In this document: positions 6,826-14,789 of the stretch, piece after piece
Layout: each line of letters begins with the position of its first letter
Numbering within the stretch: position 1 is the first letter of the stretch
NCBI GenBank assembly: GCA_030432175.1
Contig: JAUIHU010000025.1
Span: forward strand, 1 to 15,382
Length of the DNA stretch: 15,382 bases
Direction: 5' to 3'
Origin: Verrucomicrobiia bacterium
GTDB taxonomy: Bacteria > Verrucomicrobiota > Verrucomicrobiia > Limisphaerales > JAUIHU01
The notes under the pieces: model-generated
Database searches by the model: none
The model's input: the letters and a program-made list of their open reading frames with translations, nothing else
Told to the model about the DNA's origin: nothing
Made by a program: the position numbers and the translations under genes

Positions 6826-7449
6826 ATGGAAACGTACTTTGCTTCCTATGCAAAAGCCCTGAATGAAGCGCTCTTACAGGTTTCTGTCAGAGATAAGAAT
6901 GGGCAGGAAATCGACATTGAATCCGGCCTGCGCCAATGGACCGAGATTTCAAAAGGGATCAGGGAGACTAAACACAGACAGTGGATCTGCGGAAATGGAG
7001 CCAGCGCCGCCTTCGCAAACCACATGGCCCTGGATTTTACCAAAAATGGCGGTATCCCCACCCAATCGGTCAGCGACTCGGCCCTGATCACGGCTTTGGC
7101 TAATGATATGGGCGTCGAATCACTGTTTGCCGCCCCAATCGGTTGGCTGGCCGAGTCGGGCGATTTGCTGATCACGGTCAGCAGTTCCGGAAACTCTCCC
7201 AATATCCTGAGAGCTATCGAAACGGCTCGCGAAAAAGGAATGAAGGTAGTCACTTTATCCGGTCTCAAACCTGATAATGCTTCCCGTTCATCCGGTGACT
7301 TGAATTTCTATATCCCCGGCAAAACCTACGGTGTCGTGGAGTGTACCCACCAGATTTTGTTACACATGTGGCTGGATCAGTTCCTGAATGTGCACGAATG
7401 GGATCGCGACACGCTGCAGAATATGAGCGCCGACGCGTTCCAGTTGTAA
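6826..7449 (+). CDS. SIS-domain sugar-phosphate isomerase-like protein (GmhA-like)
   Basis: Single SIS (sugar isomerase) domain protein of 207 aa, resembling phosphoheptose isomerase GmhA. The phosphate-binding pieces are intact: CGNGAS (55-60), the SDSALITALAND segment (83-94) and ITVSSSGNS (116-124), then AREKGMKVVTLSG (134-146), which is nearly identical to GmhA. Set against E. coli GmhA, the metal/catalytic His61 and His180 correspond to His66 and His180, but Glu65 is replaced by Asp70 and Gln172 by Glu172. The metal site may therefore be altered and the substrate may not be sedoheptulose-7-phosphate. The frame extends to a TTG at 6793, but the ATG at 6826 fits the usual N-terminus better; no Shine-Dalgarno is visible at either. 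It lies 30 nt before the PSD1 gene and is probably cotranscribed. No heptose kinase or epimerase gene is nearby. Confidence 0.85.
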   Translation: METYFASYAKALNEALLQVSVRDKNGQEIDIESGLRQWTEISKGIRETKHRQWICGNGASAAFANHMALDFTKNGGIPTQSVSDSALITALANDMGVESLFAAPIGWLAESGDLLITVSSSGNSPNILRAIETAREKGMKVVTLSGLKPDNASRSSGDLNFYIPGKTYGVVECTHQILLHMWLDQFLNVHEWDRDTLQNMSADAFQL

Positions 7450-7479
7450 GAAGATTCCTTTTCCGCTAGTGTTATTGTA

Positions 7480-10400
7480 ATGATCCATTTTAGGCCGAAC
7501 TCCTTGATCCTCAGTGTGCTGGTGGGATCCTCATTTCTGATTGAGGCCGCCGATCTCAGTTTCAATCAGGACATCCGCCCCATTCTTTCCGACCATTGTT
7601 TCCAGTGTCACGGACCGGACAACCAAAAGCGTAAGGCCGGTCTTCGTCTGGACATGGCCGAGGGAGCCTATGCGGAACTGGATCCGGGCGCGCACGCGAT
7701 TGTTCCCGGAAATGCCGATGAAAGTGAGTTGATTCGAAGGATTTACTCCACCGATCCGGACGAAATCATGCCACCTCCGGAAACGAAACTGCCTTTGAAC
7801 GACCAGGATCGCGAAATACTCCGCCAATGGATCAATCAGGGCGCCGAGTACCAGTCCCACTGGGCCTTTATTTCAGTTGAACGCCCGGAAGTTCCGAAAG
7901 TGGAGGAACTTCCCGTTGGCGTGACTGTAAAGAATCCGGTCGACGCCTTTGTCTTTGATCAGCTTCAGGAAAAGGGCTGGGATCCACAGCCAATGGCCTC
8001 CAAAGAAAAACGGATCCGCCGCGTCACACTGGACCTGACCGGATTACCCCCGACACCAGAGGAAGTTCAGGCATTTCTAAATAATGACAGTCCGGACGCC
8101 TACGAAAAGTGGGTCGACCATTTGCTGGAATCCGAGGCTTACGGGGAGCGCATGGCTGTGGATTGGCTGGATCTGGCCCGTTACGCGGATTCGTATGGGT
8201 ATCAGGTGGATCGCGGTCGCGATGTCTGGGCTTACCGGGATTGGGTGATTAACGCTTTTAATCGCAATCTGCCGTTCAACGATTTCATTCAATGGCAACT
8301 TGCCGGGGATTTACTCCCAAATCCAACCCGCGAACAAATCCTGGCCACCGCTTTCAACCGGCTCCATCCGCAAAAGAGTGAAGGTGGCAGTATTCCGGAG
8401 GAGTTCCGGACCGAGTACGTCGCGGATCGCGTCCGCACCTTTGGCACCACATTCCTGGGTCTAACGCTCGAATGTTCCCGTTGCCACGACCATAAGTACG
8501 ATCCGATCCAGCAAAAGGAATACTATCAGTTGTTCGCCTACTTCAATAACATCGACGAAGCCGGACTCTACGCTTTCTTTGGATCAGCCGTTCCCACCCC
8601 CACACTGCGTCTGACCAGTGAAGATCAGGATCAGAAAATCGCCGCCGCAAAAGAGAAAATTGCCGAGTTGGAAAATCTCTGGTCGGCATTAGAAAAATCT
8701 TTGACACCCAAAGAAAACGCCGCTTTTCAGGAATGGTTAAAATCGCCAGAACGTGGTCAGCTCGCCGCAAAACCGATCCCAGGCGAGGTCGCTCATTTCG
8801 ACTTCGATGAACTGAAAGAAGGCAATCAAATCACCAACCTCGCCTCAGCAGATCATCCGGCAACTGTCGCTGGCGCAAATCAGCTTTCTGCCGGCTACAA
8901 AGGTCAGGCTGTGGAACTGACGGGGGATGATCCGGTGAATCTCAAACAAGGAAACTTTACTCGGAATGATCCGTTTTCAATCGGACTCTGGATGTGGACT
9001 CCCGACCTTAAAGAGCGCGCCGTGGTTCTGCACCGTTCCCGCGCCTGGACCGATAGCGGCAGTCGGGGTTACCAATTGTTGATTGAGGACGGGAAGCTGA
9101 GTATGTCGTTGATTCACTTCTGGCCGGGTAATGCAATCCGGGTTCGAACGGTGGATACCTTTCCAGTTCAGGACTGGGCGCACGTGACCTTGACATATGA
9201 CGGATCCAGCAAAGCGAGCGGACTGAAGATTTATGTCAATGGCAGACAGGCGGAAACGGAAGTGGTTCGAGATCACCTGAACAAGAACATCACCGGCACC
9301 GGTGGGGACAATATTGCGTTGGGAGAACGTTTCCGGGACCGAGGATTTGCCGGAGGTAAGATCGATGAACTGCGCGTATTCGAACGAGAACTGAGTGGCA
9401 TTGAAGCCTCGGCTTTATGGAATGACCTGGAATACCGCGACCTGCTCAGTCGCTCGGCGGATTGTCTGGATGTCGTCGACCAACACCGGTTGACCGACTT
9501 GTTCCTGTTGCGCGAATTCCCGGAAGCCACCGAGCTGCTGGCAGCATTGAAAGCCGCCCGGCAGGAACGCAGTCAGGCAGAGGATGGCGTTCGCGAATTG
9601 ATGGTGATGAAAGAACTGCCACCGCAAAACCGACGCACATCGCACATCTTAAACCGAGGAGCGTACGACGCACCAGGGGATGTAGTTGTACCGGCTGTTC
9701 CTGAATTTCTCCCGGCTCCTGAAGGTGGTAAAGCGACGGATAGATTGGATCTGGCCAACTGGCTGGTCCACCGTCAGCACCCGCTGACTTCTCGTGTCAC
9801 GGTCAATCGCTTCTGGCAGGCGTTGTTCGGTATCGGGCTTGTGGGGACTTCCGAGGATTTCGGATCTCAAGGGGACACACCGATTTATCCAGACCTCTTG
9901 GACTGGTTGTCCGCTGAGTTTATGGAGAGTGGCTGGGATGTGAAAGCGATCATGAAAACGATCGTGATGTCCCATACTTACCAGCAAAGTTCGGTGACTG
10001 ATCCTGAAATCATGCGGGAAGATCCGAAAAACCGCTGGTTGGCTCGCGGTCCCAGATATCGTCTCAGCGCTGAGATGATTCGCGACAATGCTCTGGCCGC
10101 AGCCGGTTTACTCGTACAGAAAGTTGGCGGACCACCAGTACGCCCTTATGAAGTCGAGGTTTCCTTCAAACCGATGTCTCCCGACAAAGGAGATGGACTC
10201 TACCGTCGCAGCCTGTACACCTATTGGAAACGCACTGGTCCAGCGCCGGTGATGATGAGCTTCGATGCGGTAAAACGTGATGTTTGCGTCGCTCGTCGTG
10301 AGCGCACCTCGAATCCGATGCAGGCTTTGTCGCTGATGAATGGTCCACAATTCGTGGAAGCCGCCCGCGCGATGGGACAGAGCCTGATTGAATTGTATCC

Positions 10401-10659
10401 GGATTGCATCGACTCCCGAATCAAGGAAGCGTTCTGGAAAACCACCAGTCGACCTCCCAATGAGAAGGAAATTGAAATCTGCCGCCAACTGTTCAACGAA
10501 CAGCGTGATTATTACGAAGACGATCCGGAGGCTGCCAAGTCATACAACAGCATCGGTCAGATCCCGGTTTTGGAAAACAGCCATCCAGCTGAAATCGCAG
10601 CCATGACGACCTTGTCAGCCGCGCTGCTCAGTCATGACGAGTGCATCGTCAAAAGATAA
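7480..10659 (+). CDS. PSD1-type planctomycete cytochrome c protein with DUF1549, LamG and DUF1553 domains
   Basis: Large exported protein (1059 aa) of a family expanded in Planctomycetota and Verrucomicrobiota; its biochemical role is unknown. Residues 1-24 look like a signal peptide ending near IEAA. The PSCyt1 domain follows, with a heme-binding CFQCH (40-44) and Met97 in EIMPPP as probable axial ligand. DUF1549 spans roughly 150-365 and contains a second CxxCH, CSRCHDHKYDP (332-342). A charged, probably helical segment (about 380-410) leads into a LamG/concanavalin-like domain (about 435-650; WAHVTLTYDG and KIDELRVFERELSG are typical). DUF1553 covers about 750-1040, with DLANWLVHRQHPLTSRVTVN and SNPMQALSLMNGPQFVEAAR. 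The start is the first ATG, 30 nt after the SIS gene. The DUF1501 partner follows by 30 nt. The LamG domain suggests carbohydrate binding at the periplasm or cell surface, but this is inference. Confidence 0.93.
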   Translation: MIHFRPNSLILSVLVGSSFLIEAADLSFNQDIRPILSDHCFQCHGPDNQKRKAGLRLDMAEGAYAELDPGAHAIVPGNADESELIRRIYSTDPDEIMPPPETKLPLNDQDREILRQWINQGAEYQSHWAFISVERPEVPKVEELPVGVTVKNPVDAFVFDQLQEKGWDPQPMASKEKRIRRVTLDLTGLPPTPEEVQAFLNNDSPDAYEKWVDHLLESEAYGERMAVDWLDLARYADSYGYQVDRGRDVWAYRDWVINAFNRNLPFNDFIQWQLAGDLLPNPTREQILATAFNRLHPQKSEGGSIPEEFRTEYVADRVRTFGTTFLGLTLECSRCHDHKYDPIQQKEYYQLFAYFNNIDEAGLYAFFGSAVPTPTLRLTSEDQDQKIAAAKEKIAELENLWSALEKSLTPKENAAFQEWLKSPERGQLAAKPIPGEVAHFDFDELKEGNQITNLASADHPATVAGANQLSAGYKGQAVELTGDDPVNLKQGNFTRNDPFSIGLWMWTPDLKERAVVLHRSRAWTDSGSRGYQLLIEDGKLSMSLIHFWPGNAIRVRTVDTFPVQDWAHVTLTYDGSSKASGLKIYVNGRQAETEVVRDHLNKNITGTGGDNIALGERFRDRGFAGGKIDELRVFERELSGIEASALWNDLEYRDLLSRSADCLDVVDQHRLTDLFLLREFPEATELLAALKAARQERSQAEDGVRELMVMKELPPQNRRTSHILNRGAYDAPGDVVVPAVPEFLPAPEGGKATDRLDLANWLVHRQHPLTSRVTVNRFWQALFGIGLVGTSEDFGSQGDTPIYPDLLDWLSAEFMESGWDVKAIMKTIVMSHTYQQSSVTDPEIMREDPKNRWLARGPRYRLSAEMIRDNALAAAGLLVQKVGGPPVRPYEVEVSFKPMSPDKGDGLYRRSLYTYWKRTGPAPVMMSFDAVKRDVCVARRERTSNPMQALSLMNGPQFVEAARAMGQSLIELYPDCIDSRIKEAFWKTTSRPPNEKEIEICRQLFNEQRDYYEDDPEAAKSYNSIGQIPVLENSHPAEIAAMTTLSAALLSHDECIVKR

Positions 10660-10689
10660 TTGATTCACCGATAAACTCTTTAACTGCCC

Positions 10690-12186
10690 ATGAAATCCAA
10701 CCCGTTCAATCCATCCCCGATCTGCACCGGTCCGGAATCAACCGCCGGCTGGAGTCGCCGCCAGTTTCTCAACCGTTTCGGTATGGGACTCGGGGGCCTG
10801 GCGCTGGCGGATCTGCTGAATCAATCCGGTTCAGCTCACGCTGCCACTGCTGGAGCTGCTGAAAATGATCATGGAGTTCTCGCAGCGCCCCATTTCGCTC
10901 CCAAAGCCAAACGGGTGATCTACCTGTTCCAAAGTGGAGGTCCGTCCCAAATGGATCTCTATGATTACAAACCTTTGCTGAACGAAAAGCACGGAACCCA
11001 GTTGCCCAGCGAGGTTCGCATGGGACAACGATTGACCGGGATGTCCGGCAACCAGACCAGTCTTCCGCTGGCGGGATCCCCATTTAAATTCACCCAAAAC
11101 GGACAGTCCGGAACCTGGATGAGCGAGACTCTGCCCAACATCGCCAAAGTCGCAGATGATATTTGCGTGGTAAAATCGATGTACACGGAGGCAATCAACC
11201 ACGGTCCAGCAGTGACCTTCCTGCAAACCGGCTCCCAGTTCCCTGGCCGTCCCAGCATCGGCGCGTGGTTGAGTTACGGTCTTGGAACCGACAATGCCAA
11301 TCTCCCTTCGTTCGTGGTCCTGATCACTAAAGACAAGGGCGGACAACCATTGCTGTCTCGTTTCTGGGGCAGCGGATTCCTGCCAGCCAAATACCAGGGT
11401 GTGCGTTTCCGTTCCGGCGCTGACCCTCTGCTTTACCTGAGCAACCCGGAAGGTGTCTCCACGAAGAGCCGTCGCATGATGCTCGATCGACTCAAGGAAC
11501 TGCATCTGGAACAAATGGCGAACACTCCGGACGCCGAAATCGAGAACCGGATCAATCAATACGAAATGGCTTTCCGGATGCAGTCCTCAGCGCCGGAAGC
11601 GACTGATTTCTCAAGTGAACCGGACCACATATTTGATCTCTACGGCAAAGATTCCCGCAATCCAGGAAGCTTCGCCGCCAACTGCCTCCTGGCGCGTCGG
11701 CTCGCTGAGCGCGGTGTGAAATTCATCCAACTCTACCACCCGGGCTGGGATCAGCATGGTGGTTTGCAGGGCGGGATTCAAAACCAATGCCGCGAAACAG
11801 ACCAGGCTTCTGCGGCGTTGATCCAGGACCTGAAACAGCGCGGCATGCTGGATGACACATTGGTAGTCTGGGGTGGGGAATTCGGTAGAACCAATTACTG
11901 CCAGGGCAAGCTGACCGCCAACAGCTTCGGTCGCGATCACCATCCACGCTGTTTCTCACTCTGGATGGCAGGAGGCGGAGTGAAACCCGGGATCAGCTAC
12001 GGCGAAACCGATCCCTACGGTTACAACATCCTCCCCGACAAAGGCGTCATGCATGTCCATGATTTGCACGCCACAATGATGCACTTGTTGGGAATTGATC
12101 ACGAACGCCTGACATTCAAGTTTCAGGGAAGAAGATTCCGCCTGACTGATGTTCACGGTCACGTGGTGGATCAGATCATCGCTTAA
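10690..12186 (+). CDS. DUF1501 protein with Tat signal (sulfatase/phosphatase-superfamily-like)
   Basis: Exported protein of 498 aa, the standard partner of PSD1 proteins. The N-terminus has a twin-arginine motif SRRQFL (22-27) followed by a hydrophobic stretch GMGLGGLALADLL and an AHA-type cleavage region (about 49-53), so it is predicted to be exported folded by the Tat system. DUF1501 landmarks are YLFQSGGPSQMDLYDYKP (78-94), GWDQHGG (352-358), VVWGGEFGRT (392-401), GRDHHPRCFSLWMAGGG (414-430) and HDLHATMMHLLG (457-468). Conserved Asp/His/Glu clusters resemble the metal-binding fold of the alkaline phosphatase/sulfatase superfamily, to which DUF1501 is distantly related. No activity is proven for the family as far as I know. 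Length is normal. It is 30 nt after the PSD1 stop and ends just before a probable terminator. Confidence 0.94.
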   Translation: MKSNPFNPSPICTGPESTAGWSRRQFLNRFGMGLGGLALADLLNQSGSAHAATAGAAENDHGVLAAPHFAPKAKRVIYLFQSGGPSQMDLYDYKPLLNEKHGTQLPSEVRMGQRLTGMSGNQTSLPLAGSPFKFTQNGQSGTWMSETLPNIAKVADDICVVKSMYTEAINHGPAVTFLQTGSQFPGRPSIGAWLSYGLGTDNANLPSFVVLITKDKGGQPLLSRFWGSGFLPAKYQGVRFRSGADPLLYLSNPEGVSTKSRRMMLDRLKELHLEQMANTPDAEIENRINQYEMAFRMQSSAPEATDFSSEPDHIFDLYGKDSRNPGSFAANCLLARRLAERGVKFIQLYHPGWDQHGGLQGGIQNQCRETDQASAALIQDLKQRGMLDDTLVVWGGEFGRTNYCQGKLTANSFGRDHHPRCFSLWMAGGGVKPGISYGETDPYGYNILPDKGVMHVHDLHATMMHLLGIDHERLTFKFQGRRFRLTDVHGHVVDQIIA

Positions 12187-12196
12187 GAAATCTCGA

Positions 12197-12237
12197 TCCG
12201 GAACGGGTAAACAATTTAACCTGGCTCCTGTTCCGGA
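12197..12237. terminator. Probable bidirectional terminator between convergent genes
   Basis: TCCGGAACGGG (12197-12207) pairs with CCTGTTCCGGA (12227-12237) to give an 11-bp stem with one G-U pair and a 19-nt loop. It fills most of the 62-nt gap between the DUF1501 stop and the glycosyltransferase stop on the other strand. T-rich sequence follows modestly on the plus side (12239-12254) and on the minus side (below 12194), but neither is a strong U-tract and the loop is long, so efficiency is uncertain. Confidence 0.55.
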
Positions 12238-12248
12238 GTTCCAATCAT

Positions 12249-13250
12249 TTATTTGAACGCCCATTCCAGGCTCCACTTGACCAGTTTCCAATACCGGATG
12301 TTCCAGGTAAAAATGCCGACCAGCATTGTCACTCGTTTTAACATCCCGGAATTCAACCAGCGCTTCTTGTACTCAAACCGCCAGAGCTTGTACTGACAGA
12401 CACCGATCATTTCCTGAGCCACTTCAGGAGTGATCCAACCCTTTTCCCGGGCATGTTCGAGGTCGGTAATGTGCGAGCGAAACAACGCTGATTCCCAACC
12501 GACTTTTTTATATTCCATCCGATGAATGATTTCCGGATCGGTCTCCGCGTTGGCCAGGTTCCAGATGTTGGAATCGTGCAGCCTGTAACCCACCAGTTCA
12601 TCAGGGACGAAACCGATCCCGTTTCGAAGCCAGGCGCGCAACGCCAACACGCAGTCCTCAGTCACTACACCCTCCGTCACTGGTGGAAAATCATGAAACA
12701 ATCCGGGAGTCCACGCTTCTGAGCAACCGGACATCGAGCACTCCCGCTGTTGAACAAACGCGCGCAGACAATCTTCCTGCGACATGCCTTCTCCCGGAGC
12801 CAGATACCAGACTTTCTGGAATTCGGTGCGATCCCCTTTTTCATCAATGTTATAAGCGTCGGAGCAAATCGCTGAAGGTCGCCCGGCTTTCAACCATTCT
12901 TCAACCAGACGCTCTACTCGGTTCGGTTCTGAAATGTCATCCCCGGCAGCCACCACCACCAATTCCCCTCTGGCCATGGAGTTCGCTTGTGCCACATTGC
13001 CGACAAGTCCGCGGTTGGTTTCATTCCGATGCCACTTCAGCGTGTGAGGTCCGGTGTATCCTTCAGCTTCAGCCTGCAACGCCACATAAGTTTCGTCAGG
13101 CGAGGCGTCATCAGAAATCACGATTTCCAGTGGGGAATAGGTTTGGTTAAGTAGCGATCTCAGCGCTTCCCGCGCATACGCTTCCTGCCTGTAAGTGATC
13201 AGCGCCAGTGTCACCAGCGGCCGGTCTTCTTTTTGAACTGTTGTGCCCAT
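12249..13250 (-). CDS. Glycosyltransferase family 2
   Basis: Predicted inverting GT-A-fold transferase adding one sugar to a growing lipid-linked glycan at the cytoplasmic face of the membrane. Of 333 aa, the N-terminal 110 are classic GT2: VTLALITYRQEAYAREALRS opens the fold, VISDDASPDET (44-54) binds the nucleotide, NRGLVGNVAQAN (79-90) follows, and AAGDD (101-105) is the DxD-equivalent metal-binding motif. TEDCVLALRAWLRNG (197-211) contains the likely catalytic acidic residue and YRLHDSN (222-228) is a common GT2 acceptor-side motif. The C-terminal 45 residues are basic and aromatic, suggesting peripheral membrane association. It starts 18 nt after the flippase stop. Donor and acceptor cannot be read from sequence; it is the only glycosyltransferase seen in the window. 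Confidence 0.92.
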   Translation of the reverse strand: MGTTVQKEDRPLVTLALITYRQEAYAREALRSLLNQTYSPLEIVISDDASPDETYVALQAEAEGYTGPHTLKWHRNETNRGLVGNVAQANSMARGELVVVAAGDDISEPNRVERLVEEWLKAGRPSAICSDAYNIDEKGDRTEFQKVWYLAPGEGMSQEDCLRAFVQQRECSMSGCSEAWTPGLFHDFPPVTEGVVTEDCVLALRAWLRNGIGFVPDELVGYRLHDSNIWNLANAETDPEIIHRMEYKKVGWESALFRSHITDLEHAREKGWITPEVAQEMIGVCQYKLWRFEYKKRWLNSGMLKRVTMLVGIFTWNIRYWKLVKWSLEWAFK

Positions 13251-13268
13251 TCCGTTGATTGATTTTGC

Positions 13269-14786
13269 TCAATTTTTGGAGGATCCTAAAATCCACTTCA
13301 TTCCCGGGATCCGTAAAGCCATCTGGATCCAACGGTGATCTGTCCCAAGTCGTTCAGCAATGCCACGCAAACTAAATACCCCTGCGCAACCCGTCAATAA
13401 AACCCCGGCTCCGATACTGCCCCATTCGGATTCAATCCGCTCAGCTCCATATCCCAATCCGACAAAACCGGCAGCGACCATCATCAGCTTCCAAACTCCC
13501 ACCGACCAGCGCAACCCAATGAGATGCCGCGACAACCCGCGCATTCCCAATGTATAAACGGCATACATCCCCGCAAACGCCAACCCGACTCCCTGCAGTC
13601 CGATGCGATCCACTGCAGCAAACCCCAACGCCACATGAAGTCCGGCAAAGAGCGTTTCGGTTATCACAAACCACCTGGATGCGCCTTGCGCCAGCATGAT
13701 GTATCCCATTGGCCAGGAAACGATCCGAAAAAGCAACCCAACCACAAACCATGGTAATAAATCAGCGGCTCCCAGGAATTCTCGGGAGTTTAGGATGAGA
13801 ATAATCCACGGCGCAAATACCAGTGTCGCCACCAGTCCGGGCAGGGCCAGGAGAATCCCGATCTCGGTCTGTTGATTGACCAGTTCGGAGGCTTCTTTCC
13901 GGTTGGCGATGCTGGCGGTCAGTCTCGGATAAAAATCTGCGCCCATCGCGTTGATAATAAACAGGGCGAACATTCCGGAGATCGACCACGCAGCGCCGTA
14001 AAGCCCGGTGGCGCCTTCGCCCAGTTCGCGAGTGACCATGGACTTCAACGCCAGCTCTCCGGCTGAGGTCACCACCGCGCTCCACATAAAGGCCAGGCCC
14101 AAACTGACCAGTCGCCCGGATTGTCGGAAGGTCTGGCCCCAGGTCATGACCACCGATTGCAGTCCCATCCCCCGAACCCGCCACGCAGCCAACGCCCAGG
14201 TCAACGCCGCAGTGAGAATAAAGACAGGAATGATCCCCCTTACGCCAATAACGTAGTAGATGGGAATGCAAATGAGTGTGGAAACAAAAACCGCCAGAAC
14301 GTTGACCATCGCCAGATCCTTCAATCGGCGAAATCCCTGTAACGTCGCCATCTGTCCTGCAGAGGCAGAGCTGAACACGAGCGCGGCGCCAATCCACAGG
14401 ATCGAGTCCGTTTGTTCCTGATCTCCAAAAGTCCATCCACTGATCGGCGCCGCCAGAATCGCGGTCAGCGCCCAACCCAAAATCCCGGTCACCCAGCACA
14501 CTCGCCGAATCACAGTCGCCATGCTGGCTGCCTGCCGCTCATCTCCTCGTGCGTTGGCGTCCGCAATCTGCCGCACTCCACTCGGTCCCATGCCCAGCGC
14601 AACAACATTTGTCAGAAAATTCAACAGCGCCTGGTAGTTGGTGATCAACCCGGCGCCAGAGGTTCCCAACAGAACTGCCACCGCTTTTTGACGAACAAGG
14701 CTGGTGAGGTATTGAATCCCTTGAGCGCCACCAATGATCGATGACGATTTCAGGATCTGTGAATAGCTTTCCGAGGATTTGGCCAT
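13269..14786 (-). CDS. wzx: Wzx-like polysaccharide/O-antigen flippase (MOP superfamily)
   Basis: Integral membrane transporter expected to flip undecaprenyl-linked oligosaccharide across the cytoplasmic membrane. The 505-aa protein has about 14 hydrophobic stretches, roughly at 18-40, 48-66, 98-116, 130-145, 158-180, 184-202, 225-245, 262-282, 308-333, 343-365, 373-392, 396-415, 431-447 and 457-473, as in the family. The N-terminal GAQGIQYLTSLVRQKAVAVLLGTSGAGL block is similar to O-antigen translocases, in which the helix 1-2 region is best conserved. It begins 3 nt after the aminotransferase stop and ends 18 nt before the glycosyltransferase, so the three are likely one transcription unit. 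Hand counts of 14101-14220 give about 62% G+C, far above the epimerase/reductase gene. Assignment to MOP flippases is firm; the specific glycan is unknown. Confidence 0.9.
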   Translation of the reverse strand: MAKSSESYSQILKSSSIIGGAQGIQYLTSLVRQKAVAVLLGTSGAGLITNYQALLNFLTNVVALGMGPSGVRQIADANARGDERQAASMATVIRRVCWVTGILGWALTAILAAPISGWTFGDQEQTDSILWIGAALVFSSASAGQMATLQGFRRLKDLAMVNVLAVFVSTLICIPIYYVIGVRGIIPVFILTAALTWALAAWRVRGMGLQSVVMTWGQTFRQSGRLVSLGLAFMWSAVVTSAGELALKSMVTRELGEGATGLYGAAWSISGMFALFIINAMGADFYPRLTASIANRKEASELVNQQTEIGILLALPGLVATLVFAPWIILILNSREFLGAADLLPWFVVGLLFRIVSWPMGYIMLAQGASRWFVITETLFAGLHVALGFAAVDRIGLQGVGLAFAGMYAVYTLGMRGLSRHLIGLRWSVGVWKLMMVAAGFVGLGYGAERIESEWGSIGAGVLLTGCAGVFSLRGIAERLGTDHRWIQMALRIPGMKWILGSSKN

Positions 14787-14789
14787 GGC

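Noticed and set aside
10831..11559. 242-codon minus-strand open frame inside the DUF1501 gene
   Set aside because: The DUF1501 frame carries all family motifs across this region; the antisense frame shows no recognisable domain.
13762..14499. 245-codon alternative frame on the same strand as the flippase
   Set aside because: Composition is Gly/Arg/Asp-rich and without domains; the flippase frame has clear membrane helices throughout, so there is no frameshift.
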